A stretch of DNA of 14,389 nt from positions 1 to 14,389 of the forward strand of contig CAKSPP010000016.1 in assembly GCA_934481505.1 (NCBI GenBank). The letters are read 5' to 3'. Source of the stretch: an uncultured Eubacteriales bacterium (GTDB lineage: Bacteria > Bacillota > Clostridia > Oscillospirales > UBA644). Positions 7,433 to 14,219 of the stretch are shown here, in pieces. The translations under genes and the position numbers were made by a program. A model generated the notes under the pieces. That model was not told where the DNA came from and made no database searches. It saw only the letters and a list, made by a program, of their open reading frames with translations. How positions within the stretch are numbered: position 1 is the first letter of the stretch; the number at the start of each line of letters is the position of its first letter.

Positions 7433-8638
7433 ATGATTCATTTAAGTAACGGTCAGGCACGCCGATTTATGCTTTTGAAACAGGGGTTGCTCGGCAAACA
7501 TATCTTTATCGAAAAAAGCGGAGCGTTGGAATTTGTCAGGCAGGCGGGGTGTATTCAGTTTGACCCGGTTGATATCTGCGGTAAAAATGCCGAACTGACG
7601 CTTCAATCGCGGGTGAAAAGATTTAAGAAAGAGCAGCTTTACGAGTTGCTTTATACCGACAGAAATCTTTTTGATTATCCCGATAAACAGCTTTCGATTA
7701 TTCCCGTTGAAGATTGGCCGTATTTCGAACGGTTCAGAGCCGCCGCAAGATCTAAACTCTTGCAGCACCCGGAATTAAAGAAGCATATTATAAATATTCG
7801 TGCTTATATCGAGAAAAACGGTGCCGTCTGCTCGGGAGATTTTAAGTTGGAGGGCAAAACCGATTGGTATTCGGCGATAAATTGGAGTACCGGGGGGACG
7901 ATGGCTCGATCCGTACTTGAACAAATGTATTCAAGCGGCGATTTGATTATACACCACAAAAAGGGTGCACGCAGATATTATGATCTTGCCGAACGACATA
8001 TCCCGGCAGAAATATTAAACGCTCCCGAACCGTTTCCTGATGAATTTTCTCACCAAAAATGGCGTGTTCGGCGAAGAATAGGTGCGGTCGGGCTTATTTG
8101 GGACAGCGCCTCCTGTGCATGGCTTAACATATGGGGGCTTACCACCGAAACACGGCATAAAATTTTTAATGAGCTTCTTGATGAGGGGACGATATCCAAA
8201 CTCAAAACCGAGGGCTTAAAAAGTGACTTCTACTTTTTGACCGAAGATATGCCTCTCGTCGAACAAGTGCTGTCCGATTCAAAATTTGAGCCGCGCTGCG
8301 AGCTTATTGCTCCTCTCGATCCTCTGCTTTGGGATAAAAAACTGATTCGAAAAATTTTCGGGTTTGACTACGGGTGGGAGATATATACGCCGCCTCAAAA
8401 TCGGAAATACGGCGTATATGTGCTGCCGCTGCTTTGGGGCGATAAATTTATCGGCCGTGCCGAACCTGTTTGCGATCGAAACAATAAAAAACTTACAGTC
8501 AAAAATATTTGGTATGAGCCGGACGTGAAATTGACGAAAAAACAAAGGAAAGCCGTCCTCTCCTGTCTGAAAACTTTCGCGAAATTTAACGACTGTGAAT
8601 TGGAGAAATCCGATTTGACGGACAGTTTGGAAATGTAA
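7433..8638 (+). CDS. ycaQ: YcaQ/AlkX-type crosslink-repair DNA glycosylase (HTH_42)
   Basis: This 401-aa protein matches the winged-helix HTH_42 family that includes E. coli YcaQ (AlkX) and Streptomyces AlkZ, glycosylases that remove alkylated bases and unhook interstrand crosslinks. Length fits the family. The catalytic QxD motif is visible as IQFDPV (Q42, D44), the YcaQ type rather than the QxQ of AlkZ. Other family landmarks are LFDYPDKQLSIIP (about 78-90), the C-terminal APLDPLLWDKKL and GDKFIGRAEP. GGAG (7422-7425) precedes the ATG. The unit with the GNAT gene looks like cargo inside the toxin region. The last 25 bases of the gene and the following 20 bases are repeated at 10077-10121. 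The family call is well supported; the precise lesion is not. Confidence 0.85.
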   Translation: MIHLSNGQARRFMLLKQGLLGKHIFIEKSGALEFVRQAGCIQFDPVDICGKNAELTLQSRVKRFKKEQLYELLYTDRNLFDYPDKQLSIIPVEDWPYFERFRAAARSKLLQHPELKKHIINIRAYIEKNGAVCSGDFKLEGKTDWYSAINWSTGGTMARSVLEQMYSSGDLIIHHKKGARRYYDLAERHIPAEILNAPEPFPDEFSHQKWRVRRRIGAVGLIWDSASCAWLNIWGLTTETRHKIFNELLDEGTISKLKTEGLKSDFYFLTEDMPLVEQVLSDSKFEPRCELIAPLDPLLWDKKLIRKIFGFDYGWEIYTPPQNRKYGVYVLPLLWGDKFIGRAEPVCDRNNKKLTVKNIWYEPDVKLTKKQRKAVLSCLKTFAKFNDCELEKSDLTDSLEM

Positions 8639-8658
8639 TTGCAATTATCGGCGGAAAT
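8614..8658 (+). repeat. 45-bp direct repeat, left copy (3' end of ycaQ-like gene)
   Basis: This segment covers the last codons and stop of the glycosylase gene plus 20 nt beyond. It recurs at 10077-10121 with only two mismatches (43/45). The two copies bracket 1418 bp carrying the genes at 8689 and 9418 and the start of the one at 9882. Confidence 0.9.
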
Positions 8659-8688
8659 TGAATTCGGGGCAAGCCTCGTGGAGATATA

Positions 8689-9378
8689 ATGAAAATTACA
8701 AACCTTTCGGAAGTTAATATTGTGTGTATAATTGATAATATAACTGTGGATATTCAGCCGGGCTGTGATTTTGAATGTTCGGATTCGTTCAAAACCATAA
8801 CTTTTGCACCCGGTCAAAAGAGTTATTCGATTTTAGAACCGAGAAAGTCAAAATTTCTTAAATTTCTGAGTTTTTTTGACGATCCGTTCAGGTTGATTAA
8901 AGAATATCACTTGTCTGTCAATTCGATGTTTACAAAAGAAAGTGTTTCTGATTTCAGTCGGCTCAATATTACATTTGAAAAATGTTATGCCGATACAGAT
9001 ACTCTGACATTCTATGATTATGTAAAAGCAGAAGCAAACGGGGCAATCTTGCGTCCGAATGCCGTAAGTGTTTCGGAACAAGAACAAATCGAAAAAGATT
9101 TTATAGACTATAACTCAAAACTTATTAAGTGGCAGCCTGCATGGAATTTGTTTTTAGGTGCGATTGTTTCTGAAATTATAGGCTATTTGGCGATTTATGC
9201 AGTATTTTCTATTTGGCTTGGAACATATGCCTTGATAGCGGTATTGTTTCTCTTAATCCCAAATATACTGTTTGAAGTTTTTATGTCGCCTTTCAAGAGA
9301 AAAAAATACAAGAAGAGAGCCGACAATTTCATTAACCTTTTTAACAGTGAAGCGATATTTGATGGTTGTTATCACTGA
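8689..9378 (+). CDS. Membrane protein, putative immunity protein
   Basis: This 229-aa protein has a soluble N-terminal part of about 150 residues, then two adjacent hydrophobic segments (about 152-171 and 174-198) and a basic tail (FKRKKYKKR), predicting an inside-out hairpin in the cytoplasmic membrane. GGAG (8680-8683) lies 5 nt before the ATG. No family was recognised. Position in the array and the two-helix layout fit immunity to a membrane-acting toxin or a membrane-tethered immunity protein, but this is inference. It is the first gene of the block between the 45-bp repeats. Confidence 0.6.
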   Translation: MKITNLSEVNIVCIIDNITVDIQPGCDFECSDSFKTITFAPGQKSYSILEPRKSKFLKFLSFFDDPFRLIKEYHLSVNSMFTKESVSDFSRLNITFEKCYADTDTLTFYDYVKAEANGAILRPNAVSVSEQEQIEKDFIDYNSKLIKWQPAWNLFLGAIVSEIIGYLAIYAVFSIWLGTYALIAVLFLLIPNILFEVFMSPFKRKKYKKRADNFINLFNSEAIFDGCYH

Positions 9379-9417
9379 TTATTCTATGATAGCGGGACAA
9401 GTGCGGAGGTGTTTTTT

Positions 9418-9876
9418 TTGAAATATATTGTTTGCGGCGAACTTACTCCGGTGCAGTACAGGAAATTGATCGATTTCGCACTTTCTTTCAGCAGTTCTTT
9501 TTGTGTTTCTTCATTTAAGAGTGTCCATAAAAAGGAGCTGGAAAAATCATATTTTGATTTTTTTGAAAAAATGGAACCGTTCAAAACAGACAAATATAAA
9601 TATGATTCTTTACCTCAACATTATGAGAGGGGACAAAATTTTAATGTTTATCTGTTGAATGAAGAAAGTTCAAAATTCATTTCCGAACGGTCTTCCTTTT
9701 GGGACTGGCGAATACCATTTCTTCCCGAAGATTTATCATTTTTCAGATATAAAAAAGTCTGGTTAAATACTATCTCTCATGAGAAAATGATAATTATCAT
9801 TACCGAAGATAAAAAAATATTATCATTTTTAGATGATCTCGGAATAGAATACAGACGCGATAGTTGGATCTTATAA
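9418..9876 (+). CDS. Small soluble protein, PEDLxFF/ISHE family (putative immunity)
   Basis: The start is placed at TTG 9418, because GGAGG (9405-9409) is 8 nt upstream and overlaps the alternative GTG at 9409. The product is 152 aa, starting MKYIVCGELTPVQYRKL. It resembles the 143-aa protein at 11103: both have an N-terminal ...F/YALS... helix, a Pro-Glu-(Asp/Glu)-Leu-x-Phe-Phe motif, a following (I/V)W...ISHE(K/R) and a C-terminal GIEYR/KIRYE. No signal peptide or membrane helix is seen. The family is not one I can name; it looks like a cytoplasmic immunity family. The stop lies 5 nt before the next ATG (9882), so the genes are coupled. Confidence 0.65.
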   Translation: MKYIVCGELTPVQYRKLIDFALSFSSSFCVSSFKSVHKKELEKSYFDFFEKMEPFKTDKYKYDSLPQHYERGQNFNVYLLNEESSKFISERSSFWDWRIPFLPEDLSFFRYKKVWLNTISHEKMIIIITEDKKILSFLDDLGIEYRRDSWIL

Positions 9877-9881
9877 AAAAT

Positions 9882-10082
9882 ATGTTGAAAATCGATATCA
9901 ACGAACTAAAAACAAAAAAATTCAGGGCGTTTATTGAATATGCACTCTCAAATTGCGATTGTTGCAGTTTTGTAATCGACAGAGATAATCCATTTCAAAA
10001 AAATCTTTTGGAATTGTTAAAACAAAATATTTTAGCCGATAAAGTCATTTTCGAACATCCGGAGACGGGAACGCACTTTGAC
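9882..10082 (+). repeat. 201-bp direct repeat, left copy
   Basis: Nearly identical (about 98%) to 11103-11303, in the same orientation, 1221 bp apart. The repeats bracket the lipoprotein gene at 10173 and the gene at 10720. Recombination between them would delete both and rebuild a full-length 143-aa gene directly behind the gene at 9418. Confidence 0.92.
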
Positions 10083-10088
10083 GGATAG
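9882..10088 (+). pseudogene. Truncated copy of the immunity-like gene at 11103
   Basis: This 68-codon frame starts at ATG 9882 (the TTG at 9864 is less likely) and matches 11103-11303 over 201 bp with about four differences. After TTTGAC the sequence switches to a copy of the glycosylase gene's 3' end, which gives an immediate TAG at 10086-10088. It therefore lacks the C-terminal half with the PEELCFF...ISHER motif and is probably not functional. The junction falls at TTTGAC, shared by all three sequences, which points to microhomology-mediated joining. Confidence 0.8.
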
Positions 10089-10121
10089 CTTGGAAATGTA
10101 ATTGCAATTATCGGCGGAAAT
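10077..10121 (+). repeat. 45-bp direct repeat, right copy (displaced ycaQ tail)
   Basis: Copy of 8614-8658, with C to T and T to C changes at two positions; the first of these creates the TAG stop of the truncated immunity copy. The sequence continues into the leader of the lipoprotein gene at 10173, which may once have been directly downstream of the glycosylase gene. Confidence 0.9.
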
Positions 10122-10172
10122 GTGAATCGGAGGAACAACTCTCACAATTTGACAAAACGGGAGAAATATTTG

Positions 10173-10697
10173 ATGAAAAATATTGTATGTATACTTTTAA
10201 CGGCTGTTTTGATTGTGACCTTGTGTTCATGTTCTCTTCGCAATGTTTCATCCGTTTTTTCAGAAAAAACAGATGAAGAGTTCGCGAATGACAGAATAAA
10301 ACAGGTCTTTAACAGTATTAAACTGCAAGATAAAGATTCTTTGGTAAATTTGTTTTCGACAAAGGCAATTAAAGAAGCTGAAAATATAGATGCGGAAAAT
10401 CTTTTTTCTTTCATACGCGGTAAAGTTTCTTCTTTGAAAAACCCATACGGTTCACCGGTAGTGGGTGAAACGGTGGATTATGGCAAAGTAACCAAACAAC
10501 TTGAATCGTGGTATGTTATAGAAACAGACGAGACAAGTTATTGGATTATTTTATTTGATTATCCGACGGATCAAAATGACTCCGAAAATATCGGCTTATA
10601 TTCAATGATTGTTGTTGAAACACAATATGTTGAAAAGCTGGAGGGTAATTGGGATAATTTAATGTTGCCGGGAATTCATCTGATAGACGGACAGTAA
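10173..10697 (+). CDS. DUF5104-like lipoprotein, putative immunity
   Basis: The ATG at 10173 is chosen over an upstream start at 10122 because GGGAG (10159-10163) precedes it and it opens a classical lipoprotein signal peptide: MKN, a hydrophobic run, then TLCSC with the lipidated Cys at residue 20. The 174-aa product would be anchored on the outer face of the membrane. The mature part, with NDRIKQVFNSIKLQDKDSL, LFSTKA..EAENID, TKQLESWYVIETD and DSENIGLYSM, resembles DUF5104 proteins of Clostridia. These often occur in toxin-immunity neighbourhoods, but their function is unproven. Immunity by position is inferred. Confidence 0.7.
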   Translation: MKNIVCILLTAVLIVTLCSCSLRNVSSVFSEKTDEEFANDRIKQVFNSIKLQDKDSLVNLFSTKAIKEAENIDAENLFSFIRGKVSSLKNPYGSPVVGETVDYGKVTKQLESWYVIETDETSYWIILFDYPTDQNDSENIGLYSMIVVETQYVEKLEGNWDNLMLPGIHLIDGQ

Positions 10698-10719
10698 CTT
10701 GCAGCGTAGGGAGAATTAA

Positions 10720-11088
10720 ATGACATATTTTGACTGTCGTTCTTTTAAGAAGCCGGAATATCTGGAATTTATTGAGCGTTGTTTGAAAGAGAATTCTTAT
10801 ATTATTATTTCGACTTTTGAGGGGAATACGCTTGATTCTTTCGGAGAGAGCGTCTTGTTGCCCGAAAAAATTGATTATCATAATATTTTCATTTCGGAAA
10901 CCGAACGGCTTTACTGCTATAAGATTAAATATCATGAAGCCATATCGACTTTATTTCGATATGAATCGTTTACGGAGTTCTTTGATATGACCGATGTTTA
11001 CAGGTTGATGTTTGTTGAAAACAACACGGTGACCGTCGAATGTATGTACGATGAAATTATAGTGTACGAAGAGCCCCTTGCAGGTTAA
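10720..11088 (+). CDS. Small soluble protein of unknown function, putative immunity
   Basis: This 122-aa protein starts at an ATG with AGGGAG (10708-10713) 6 nt upstream, 22 nt after the lipoprotein gene. It is acidic and Tyr/Phe-rich, without signal peptide or membrane helix. Visible stretches include EFIERCLKENSYIIISTFEG and EFFDMTDVYRLMFV. No family recognised. It lies between the two 201-bp repeats, so it belongs to a block that could be lost by recombination. Confidence 0.55.
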   Translation: MTYFDCRSFKKPEYLEFIERCLKENSYIIISTFEGNTLDSFGESVLLPEKIDYHNIFISETERLYCYKIKYHEAISTLFRYESFTEFFDMTDVYRLMFVENNTVTVECMYDEIIVYEEPLAG

Positions 11089-11102
11089 ATTTTGGGTGTA
11101 AT

Positions 11103-11303
11103 ATGTTGGAAATAGATATCAACGAACTAAAAACAAAAAAATTCAAGGCGTTTATTGAATATGCACTCTCAAATTGCGATTGTTGCAGTTTTGTAATCGA
11201 CAGAGATAATCCATTTCAAAAAAATCTTTTGGAATTGTTAAAACAAAATATTTTAGCCGATAAAGTCATTTTCGAACATCCGGAGACGGGAACGCACTTT
11301 GAC
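11103..11303 (+). repeat. 201-bp direct repeat, right copy
   Basis: Partner of 9882-10082. Identity ends at GACAGAGG against GACGGATAG. This copy continues into the intact C-terminal half of the gene, so it is likely the donor or the ancestral form. Confidence 0.92.
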
Positions 11304-11534
11304 AGAGGTTATATGATTACGCTGAAATGCAATGCGGATATTAAAGCATTATTTTTGAAATCGGATTGTATCGCGGATTTTGACGGACTCGCTTTCCCCG
11401 AAGAGCTGTGTTTCTTCAAGAACGGAAATATATGGTTCAAACTCATATCCCACGAAAGACTTCTGTTTGTTTTGAATGAAACCGATAAGGATATCGACTT
11501 CTTTGAAGCAAATAAGATACGATATGAAATTTGA
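11103..11534 (+). CDS. PE(D/E)LxFF/ISHE family protein, putative immunity (full copy)
   Basis: This 143-aa soluble protein is the intact version of the truncated copy at 9882 and a more distant relative of the 9418 product. The N-terminal half contains FKAFIEYALSNCDCCSFVID; the C-terminal half has FPEELCFFKNGNIWFKLISHER and ends NKIRYEI. The 5' 201 bp is duplicated at 9882. The start lies 14 nt after the preceding stop, with a weak GGGTG-like site. The next gene's ribosome binding site overlaps its TGA stop, so the genes form a coupled operon. No known family name assigned; immunity is inferred from repeated occurrence in the array. Confidence 0.65.
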   Translation: MLEIDINELKTKKFKAFIEYALSNCDCCSFVIDRDNPFQKNLLELLKQNILADKVIFEHPETGTHFDRGYMITLKCNADIKALFLKSDCIADFDGLAFPEELCFFKNGNIWFKLISHERLLFVLNETDKDIDFFEANKIRYEI

Positions 11535-11547
11535 GGAAAGTGATAAT

Positions 11548-12066
11548 ATGAAAAAGCGATATTTTGTCATTTGTTTTTGCGTGGCGATTTTGCTTGCGGT
11601 TCTGGGGATTTTTCTTATCTTTAAGACTTTTTGCAAAAATCCCGAGGCGACATCTGTAAATTGCCGAAATTCGGAAGAACTTCTTCAATTTCTGAATATA
11701 GATTTTGATTGTAAAGTTGAAGCTTTGGAATATGAACAGAAAGTTACGGAAGAGTATTCCGCAACCCGCATTATGGTAAAGTTGAGTTTTGACAGAACAG
11801 CAGTTGTAAACAGCTCTTTTTTTGAAAATACCTATGAAAAACCCGATGTTCCTCCGGGTTGGGTCGATCCGTTGCAAAATTTCGGATACGGAATTGAGGA
11901 TATTTCAAAAATGGGTGTATCATGGAAAGAGTTTGTCTCCGGGTGGAAATATATGCCATATGATATTTATTGGATCAAACCCAAAAATGTTTCAAATGAG
12001 TTGGTAGTTTTTTCTTCCATCCCGGAAATTCTTAAAATGGACAAAGAGGGAATTTTGAAAAACTGA
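11548..12066 (+). CDS. Membrane-anchored protein of unknown function, putative immunity
   Basis: The ATG at 11548 is favoured over an upstream in-frame ATG at 11476, because AGGAAAG (11534-11540) overlaps the preceding stop at good spacing and the protein then begins with a membrane anchor: MKKRYF followed by a hydrophobic segment (about 6-27). The 172-aa product has about 140 residues predicted outside the cytoplasm. There is no lipobox cysteine at a proper position, so it is more likely a single-pass anchored protein. Visible stretches include PDVPPGWVDPLQNFGYG and SWKEFVSGWKYMPYDIYWIKP. The family was not recognised. Confidence 0.6.
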   Translation: MKKRYFVICFCVAILLAVLGIFLIFKTFCKNPEATSVNCRNSEELLQFLNIDFDCKVEALEYEQKVTEEYSATRIMVKLSFDRTAVVNSSFFENTYEKPDVPPGWVDPLQNFGYGIEDISKMGVSWKEFVSGWKYMPYDIYWIKPKNVSNELVVFSSIPEILKMDKEGILKN

Positions 12067-12088
12067 AATCAAAGGAACAAAACGTTAT

Positions 12089-12388
12089 ATGAATATAGAT
12101 ACCGCAGAAGAACTTTGCAAAAATATCGGCGTGGTAAAGAAATTCAATGAAAACAAAGAAGTTTTCGGCAATATTGAATTGGAAATCGAAACGCCGGGCA
12201 AAACCTTGTTTGAAATTATATCGGACAGGGGCGAATTTTCATGTTATGTTATAAAAAAGAGGTTTCTGCGTAACAGCCGGGTGCCTGTCGGGAACATTAC
12301 CGAAAAGGGGCGGAATATCAGCTTTGACTCCTTGGAATCGGCAATCGATTATTTGAAAAATAACATAGAAATTATTGAAAAAGGCTGA
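12089..12388 (+). CDS. Small soluble protein of unknown function, putative immunity
   Basis: This 99-aa acidic protein begins 22 nt after the previous stop. AAAGGA (12071-12076) precedes the ATG at a slightly long 12-nt spacing. It has no signal peptide or membrane helix. The sequence alternates beta-like stretches (VFGNIELEIETPGK, FSCYVIKKRFL) and ends with a helix (SAIDYLKNNIEIIEKG). No family recognised. It is the last gene before a hairpin cluster and a new promoter, so it may end this operon. Confidence 0.55.
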   Translation: MNIDTAEELCKNIGVVKKFNENKEVFGNIELEIETPGKTLFEIISDRGEFSCYVIKKRFLRNSRVPVGNITEKGRNISFDSLESAIDYLKNNIEIIEKG

Positions 12389-12392
12389 TCGG

Positions 12393-12460
12393 CTGTTGCT
12401 GCCGTAACAGAAAGGGCTTTGCCCTCAAATGAGATACCACCCGCTATGCGGGTGGATATT
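12393..12460 (+). terminator. Hairpin cluster with probable terminator
   Basis: Three consecutive inverted repeats follow the gene at 12089: CTGTT/AACAG (12393-12410), AGGGC/GCCCT (12413-12425, TTT loop) and the strongest, CCACCCGC/GCGGGTGG (12437-12455, TAT loop). The last is followed by the A/T-rich ATATTTATTT, a plausible though imperfect U-tract. The cluster likely ends the upstream operon. Its compact hairpins could also be a REP-like element or the footprint of an IS200/IS605-type end. Confidence 0.5.
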
Positions 12461-12499
12461 TATTTCCGAAGAAAAATTTTGTGTTTGCGTTTTCGACTC

Positions 12500-12528
12500 T
12501 TGACAAATTCGCCGATATTGTGTAATAT
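12500..12528 (+). promoter_or_regulatory. Consensus sigma-A promoter for the lipoprotein gene at 12559
   Basis: A perfect TTGACA (-35, 12500-12505) and TAATAT (-10, 12523-12528) are separated by exactly 17 nt, and TGTG stands just before the -10. Transcription would start near 12535, giving a leader of about 24 nt before ATG 12559. It lies just behind the hairpin cluster, so it probably starts a second operon. Confidence 0.75.
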
Positions 12529-12555
12529 TTGAATAAGACAATTTCGGGGGCGGTG

Positions 12556-12614
12556 TTTATGAAGAAAAAGCTTCTGTGTGCGGTTCTTGCTTTTATGCTT
12601 GTGATATTGTGCGG
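12556..12614 (+). repeat. 59-bp signal-peptide direct repeat, left copy
   Basis: These 59 bases, covering the last three leader bases and the first 18 codons plus 2 bases of the lipoprotein gene, are identical to 14220-14278. The two proteins share the signal peptide almost to the lipobox cysteine and then diverge completely. Confidence 0.93.
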
Positions 12615-13050
12615 CTGCTCTGCGGAAGACATTATCACCGATGGCTTTGCACTTCTTTTCAGGAGTAAGCCTATCTCCGAAATGGAAGTCGGGGAGAGAT
12701 ATTCCGAAAGAGATTGCTTTATAGAGAAACTTCCCTGCAATTATGTATGTTCTGTTGACCATATTTCCTATATGAGTCTGTATAAAATCCCGGAAGATTG
12801 GGTCGGCGAGTATGATATTTACACAAAAAAGCCGGTCATGAAAGACCATTATATATTTGCAAACTATACCGATAACGCAATCGCTTTCTGTCGGGAAGGG
12901 GGAACCGGAACTATTCGGTGGATCGGGTTTGATTTCAATACCGGAGAGTCGAAATTTTACGATTCCTTAGAGGAAATTTCCTCCGAACTCGGTTTGGATG
13001 AGGAAAAGTGGTTCAAGTGCTGCCATACTTATGACGAATTGCTTTATTAA
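12559..13050 (+). CDS. Lipoprotein of unknown function, putative immunity
   Basis: The ATG at 12559 is chosen over an in-frame TTG at 12529, which lies upstream of the likely transcription start and lacks a signal peptide. The 163-aa product starts MKKKLLCAV, has a hydrophobic core and the lipobox LCGC with lipidated Cys20. The mature domain is soluble and contains MEVGERYSERDCFIEKLPCNY, PEDWVGEYDIYTKKPVMKDHYIFANY and KFYDSLEEISSELGLDEE. The family was not recognised. It heads a second, separately promoted unit. Its signal peptide is duplicated at 14223. Confidence 0.7.
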   Translation: MKKKLLCAVLAFMLVILCGCSAEDIITDGFALLFRSKPISEMEVGERYSERDCFIEKLPCNYVCSVDHISYMSLYKIPEDWVGEYDIYTKKPVMKDHYIFANYTDNAIAFCREGGTGTIRWIGFDFNTGESKFYDSLEEISSELGLDEEKWFKCCHTYDELLY

Positions 13051-13087
13051 ACACCTAAGGGTTGTTTTGATTTTTTAGGGTGAAAAG

Positions 13088-13267
13088 ATGATACAGAAAA
13101 TTATTCTTGCCATATTGCTGATTTTGTTTTTCGGATTATGGTATTCATTGATGTATTTGAACAGGCGTAAACTCACAACGCTTATTACCGCCTTATCTGT
13201 ATTGGGAGTTTTGCTGTTTGAATGTGTTTTTGCGAATATCTATGATTTCTTTTTCAATGTTTTCTGA
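13088..13267 (+). CDS. 59-aa small membrane protein
   Basis: A short gene with ATG at 13088 and TGA at 13265-13267; AGGG (13077-13080) stands 7 nt upstream. The product starts MIQKIILAILLILFFGLWYS and has two hydrophobic segments (about 3-24 and 30-50) separated by the basic NRRKL turn, ending IYDFFFNVF. It fills an otherwise empty gap of 267 nt between two genes on the same strand, with normal start signals, which supports it being real. The function is unknown; small two-helix proteins are a common type of immunity protein against membrane-active toxins. Confidence 0.6.
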   Translation: MIQKIILAILLILFFGLWYSLMYLNRRKLTTLITALSVLGVLLFECVFANIYDFFFNVF

Positions 13268-13317
13268 ATACATTTCATGACAGACAGCGAAAAAATTTTC
13301 AGAACGAAAGGAAAATT

Positions 13318-13770
13318 ATGTATAAAACAGGTATTGAGCATGTTCAGTTTGCCAGAACTTTTCAACTCGTTATATATTTGATTCTGATGATAGTGATAGT
13401 CGTTCTTGTCTGTTGGGGATACAGGGGGATACGTCATTATAAGAAACTCGTCGCACTCTCGTTTGTTCTTTTTATTGCGATTGCCTCCTATCTCATATAT
13501 GACTATGCTCAGATATGTCTCGATCTTAAATATAAGGACTACATAACATATCAGGGCGAAATCATAGATCGGTCGGGCGGTATGCATAAACTCTCAACCG
13601 TCGTGATTTACGACGACTCCGGCAAAGAAATCAAATTATGGAATTCGGGTGATGTCGGAAAAGAAACCTATCAATGGTACGGAGACACTCACTATATGGG
13701 AACGGTTATTTACGGCAGGCGTTCGCATGTGGTCGTCACCTGTGACGCAAAATTCCTGTCGTTTCAGTAG
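13318..13770 (+). CDS. Membrane protein with extracytoplasmic or cytoplasmic beta domain, unknown
   Basis: This 150-aa protein begins at an ATG with AAAGGA (13307-13312) 5 nt upstream. Two hydrophobic segments (about 17-34 and 43-64) are followed by a soluble beta-rich domain, ITYQGEIIDRSGGMHKLSTVVIYDD through MGTVIYGRRSHVVVTCDAKF. The same layout, two helices then a small beta domain, suggests a membrane-tethered domain. The family was not recognised; putative immunity by context only. Confidence 0.6.
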   Translation: MYKTGIEHVQFARTFQLVIYLILMIVIVVLVCWGYRGIRHYKKLVALSFVLFIAIASYLIYDYAQICLDLKYKDYITYQGEIIDRSGGMHKLSTVVIYDDSGKEIKLWNSGDVGKETYQWYGDTHYMGTVIYGRRSHVVVTCDAKFLSFQ

Positions 13771-13796
13771 CTTCAATTACGCATAAGGAATAAAAA

Positions 13797-14186
13797 ATGA
13801 TAAAATATTTTGTCAGGTTTATATTTTTCGGCGTTGCTTGTTTTGGGGATATTTTTGCGATATTAAAGCTTTGCGAACAATGGTTTGAAATAAAGTTTTT
13901 TAACGAAATACTGATAGCAACAGGGATTATTATAGGCGTGCTGACTATTGTTGTTGCAATTATTTTTCTTAAAAGACCTCTGACGAGTTTCGAAAAAGCC
14001 GCAAAAATATTGCAGATAACGACCGTACTTCTTTTCTTTGCCGGATCTGTTTCGGTTCAATTAAAAATTCTTGATTTGAATATTGAAAGAGGTACTTATC
14101 TGTATGATAAATACAGTGAACCGGCGATGATTTTTTTGATTCCGGCGTTTCTTTTCGGCGTTATTGAATTCTGGAAAATAGATTGA
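13797..14186 (+). CDS. Four-helix membrane protein of unknown function
   Basis: This 129-aa protein has AAGGAA (13785-13790) 6 nt before its ATG. Four hydrophobic segments are visible (about 6-24, 37-58, 70-88 and 109-126), with a charged loop (KRPLTSFEKAAK) between the second and third. Nothing indicates transport or catalysis. It follows the gene at 13318 after 26 nt and precedes the next lipoprotein gene by 36 nt, so it is probably part of the same operon. Possibly immunity to a pore-forming or membrane-acting toxin, by inference only. Confidence 0.6.
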   Translation: MIKYFVRFIFFGVACFGDIFAILKLCEQWFEIKFFNEILIATGIIIGVLTIVVAIIFLKRPLTSFEKAAKILQITTVLLFFAGSVSVQLKILDLNIERGTYLYDKYSEPAMIFLIPAFLFGVIEFWKID

Positions 14187-14219
14187 AAGTATGGGATTTT
14201 TTATTGACAGGGGTGATGT

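Noticed and set aside
10122..10172. Upstream extension of the DUF5104-like lipoprotein
   Set aside because: It is part of the glycosylase-tail repeat and its leader; a start at 10173 gives a proper signal peptide and ribosome binding site.
11476..11547. Upstream start for the membrane-anchored protein at 11548
   Set aside because: It overlaps the end of the preceding gene and would put a hydrophilic extension before the membrane anchor.
14204..14209. Perfect TTGACA before the last lipoprotein gene
   Set aside because: It is only 13 nt before the ATG, so a matching -10 box would fall within the coding sequence.
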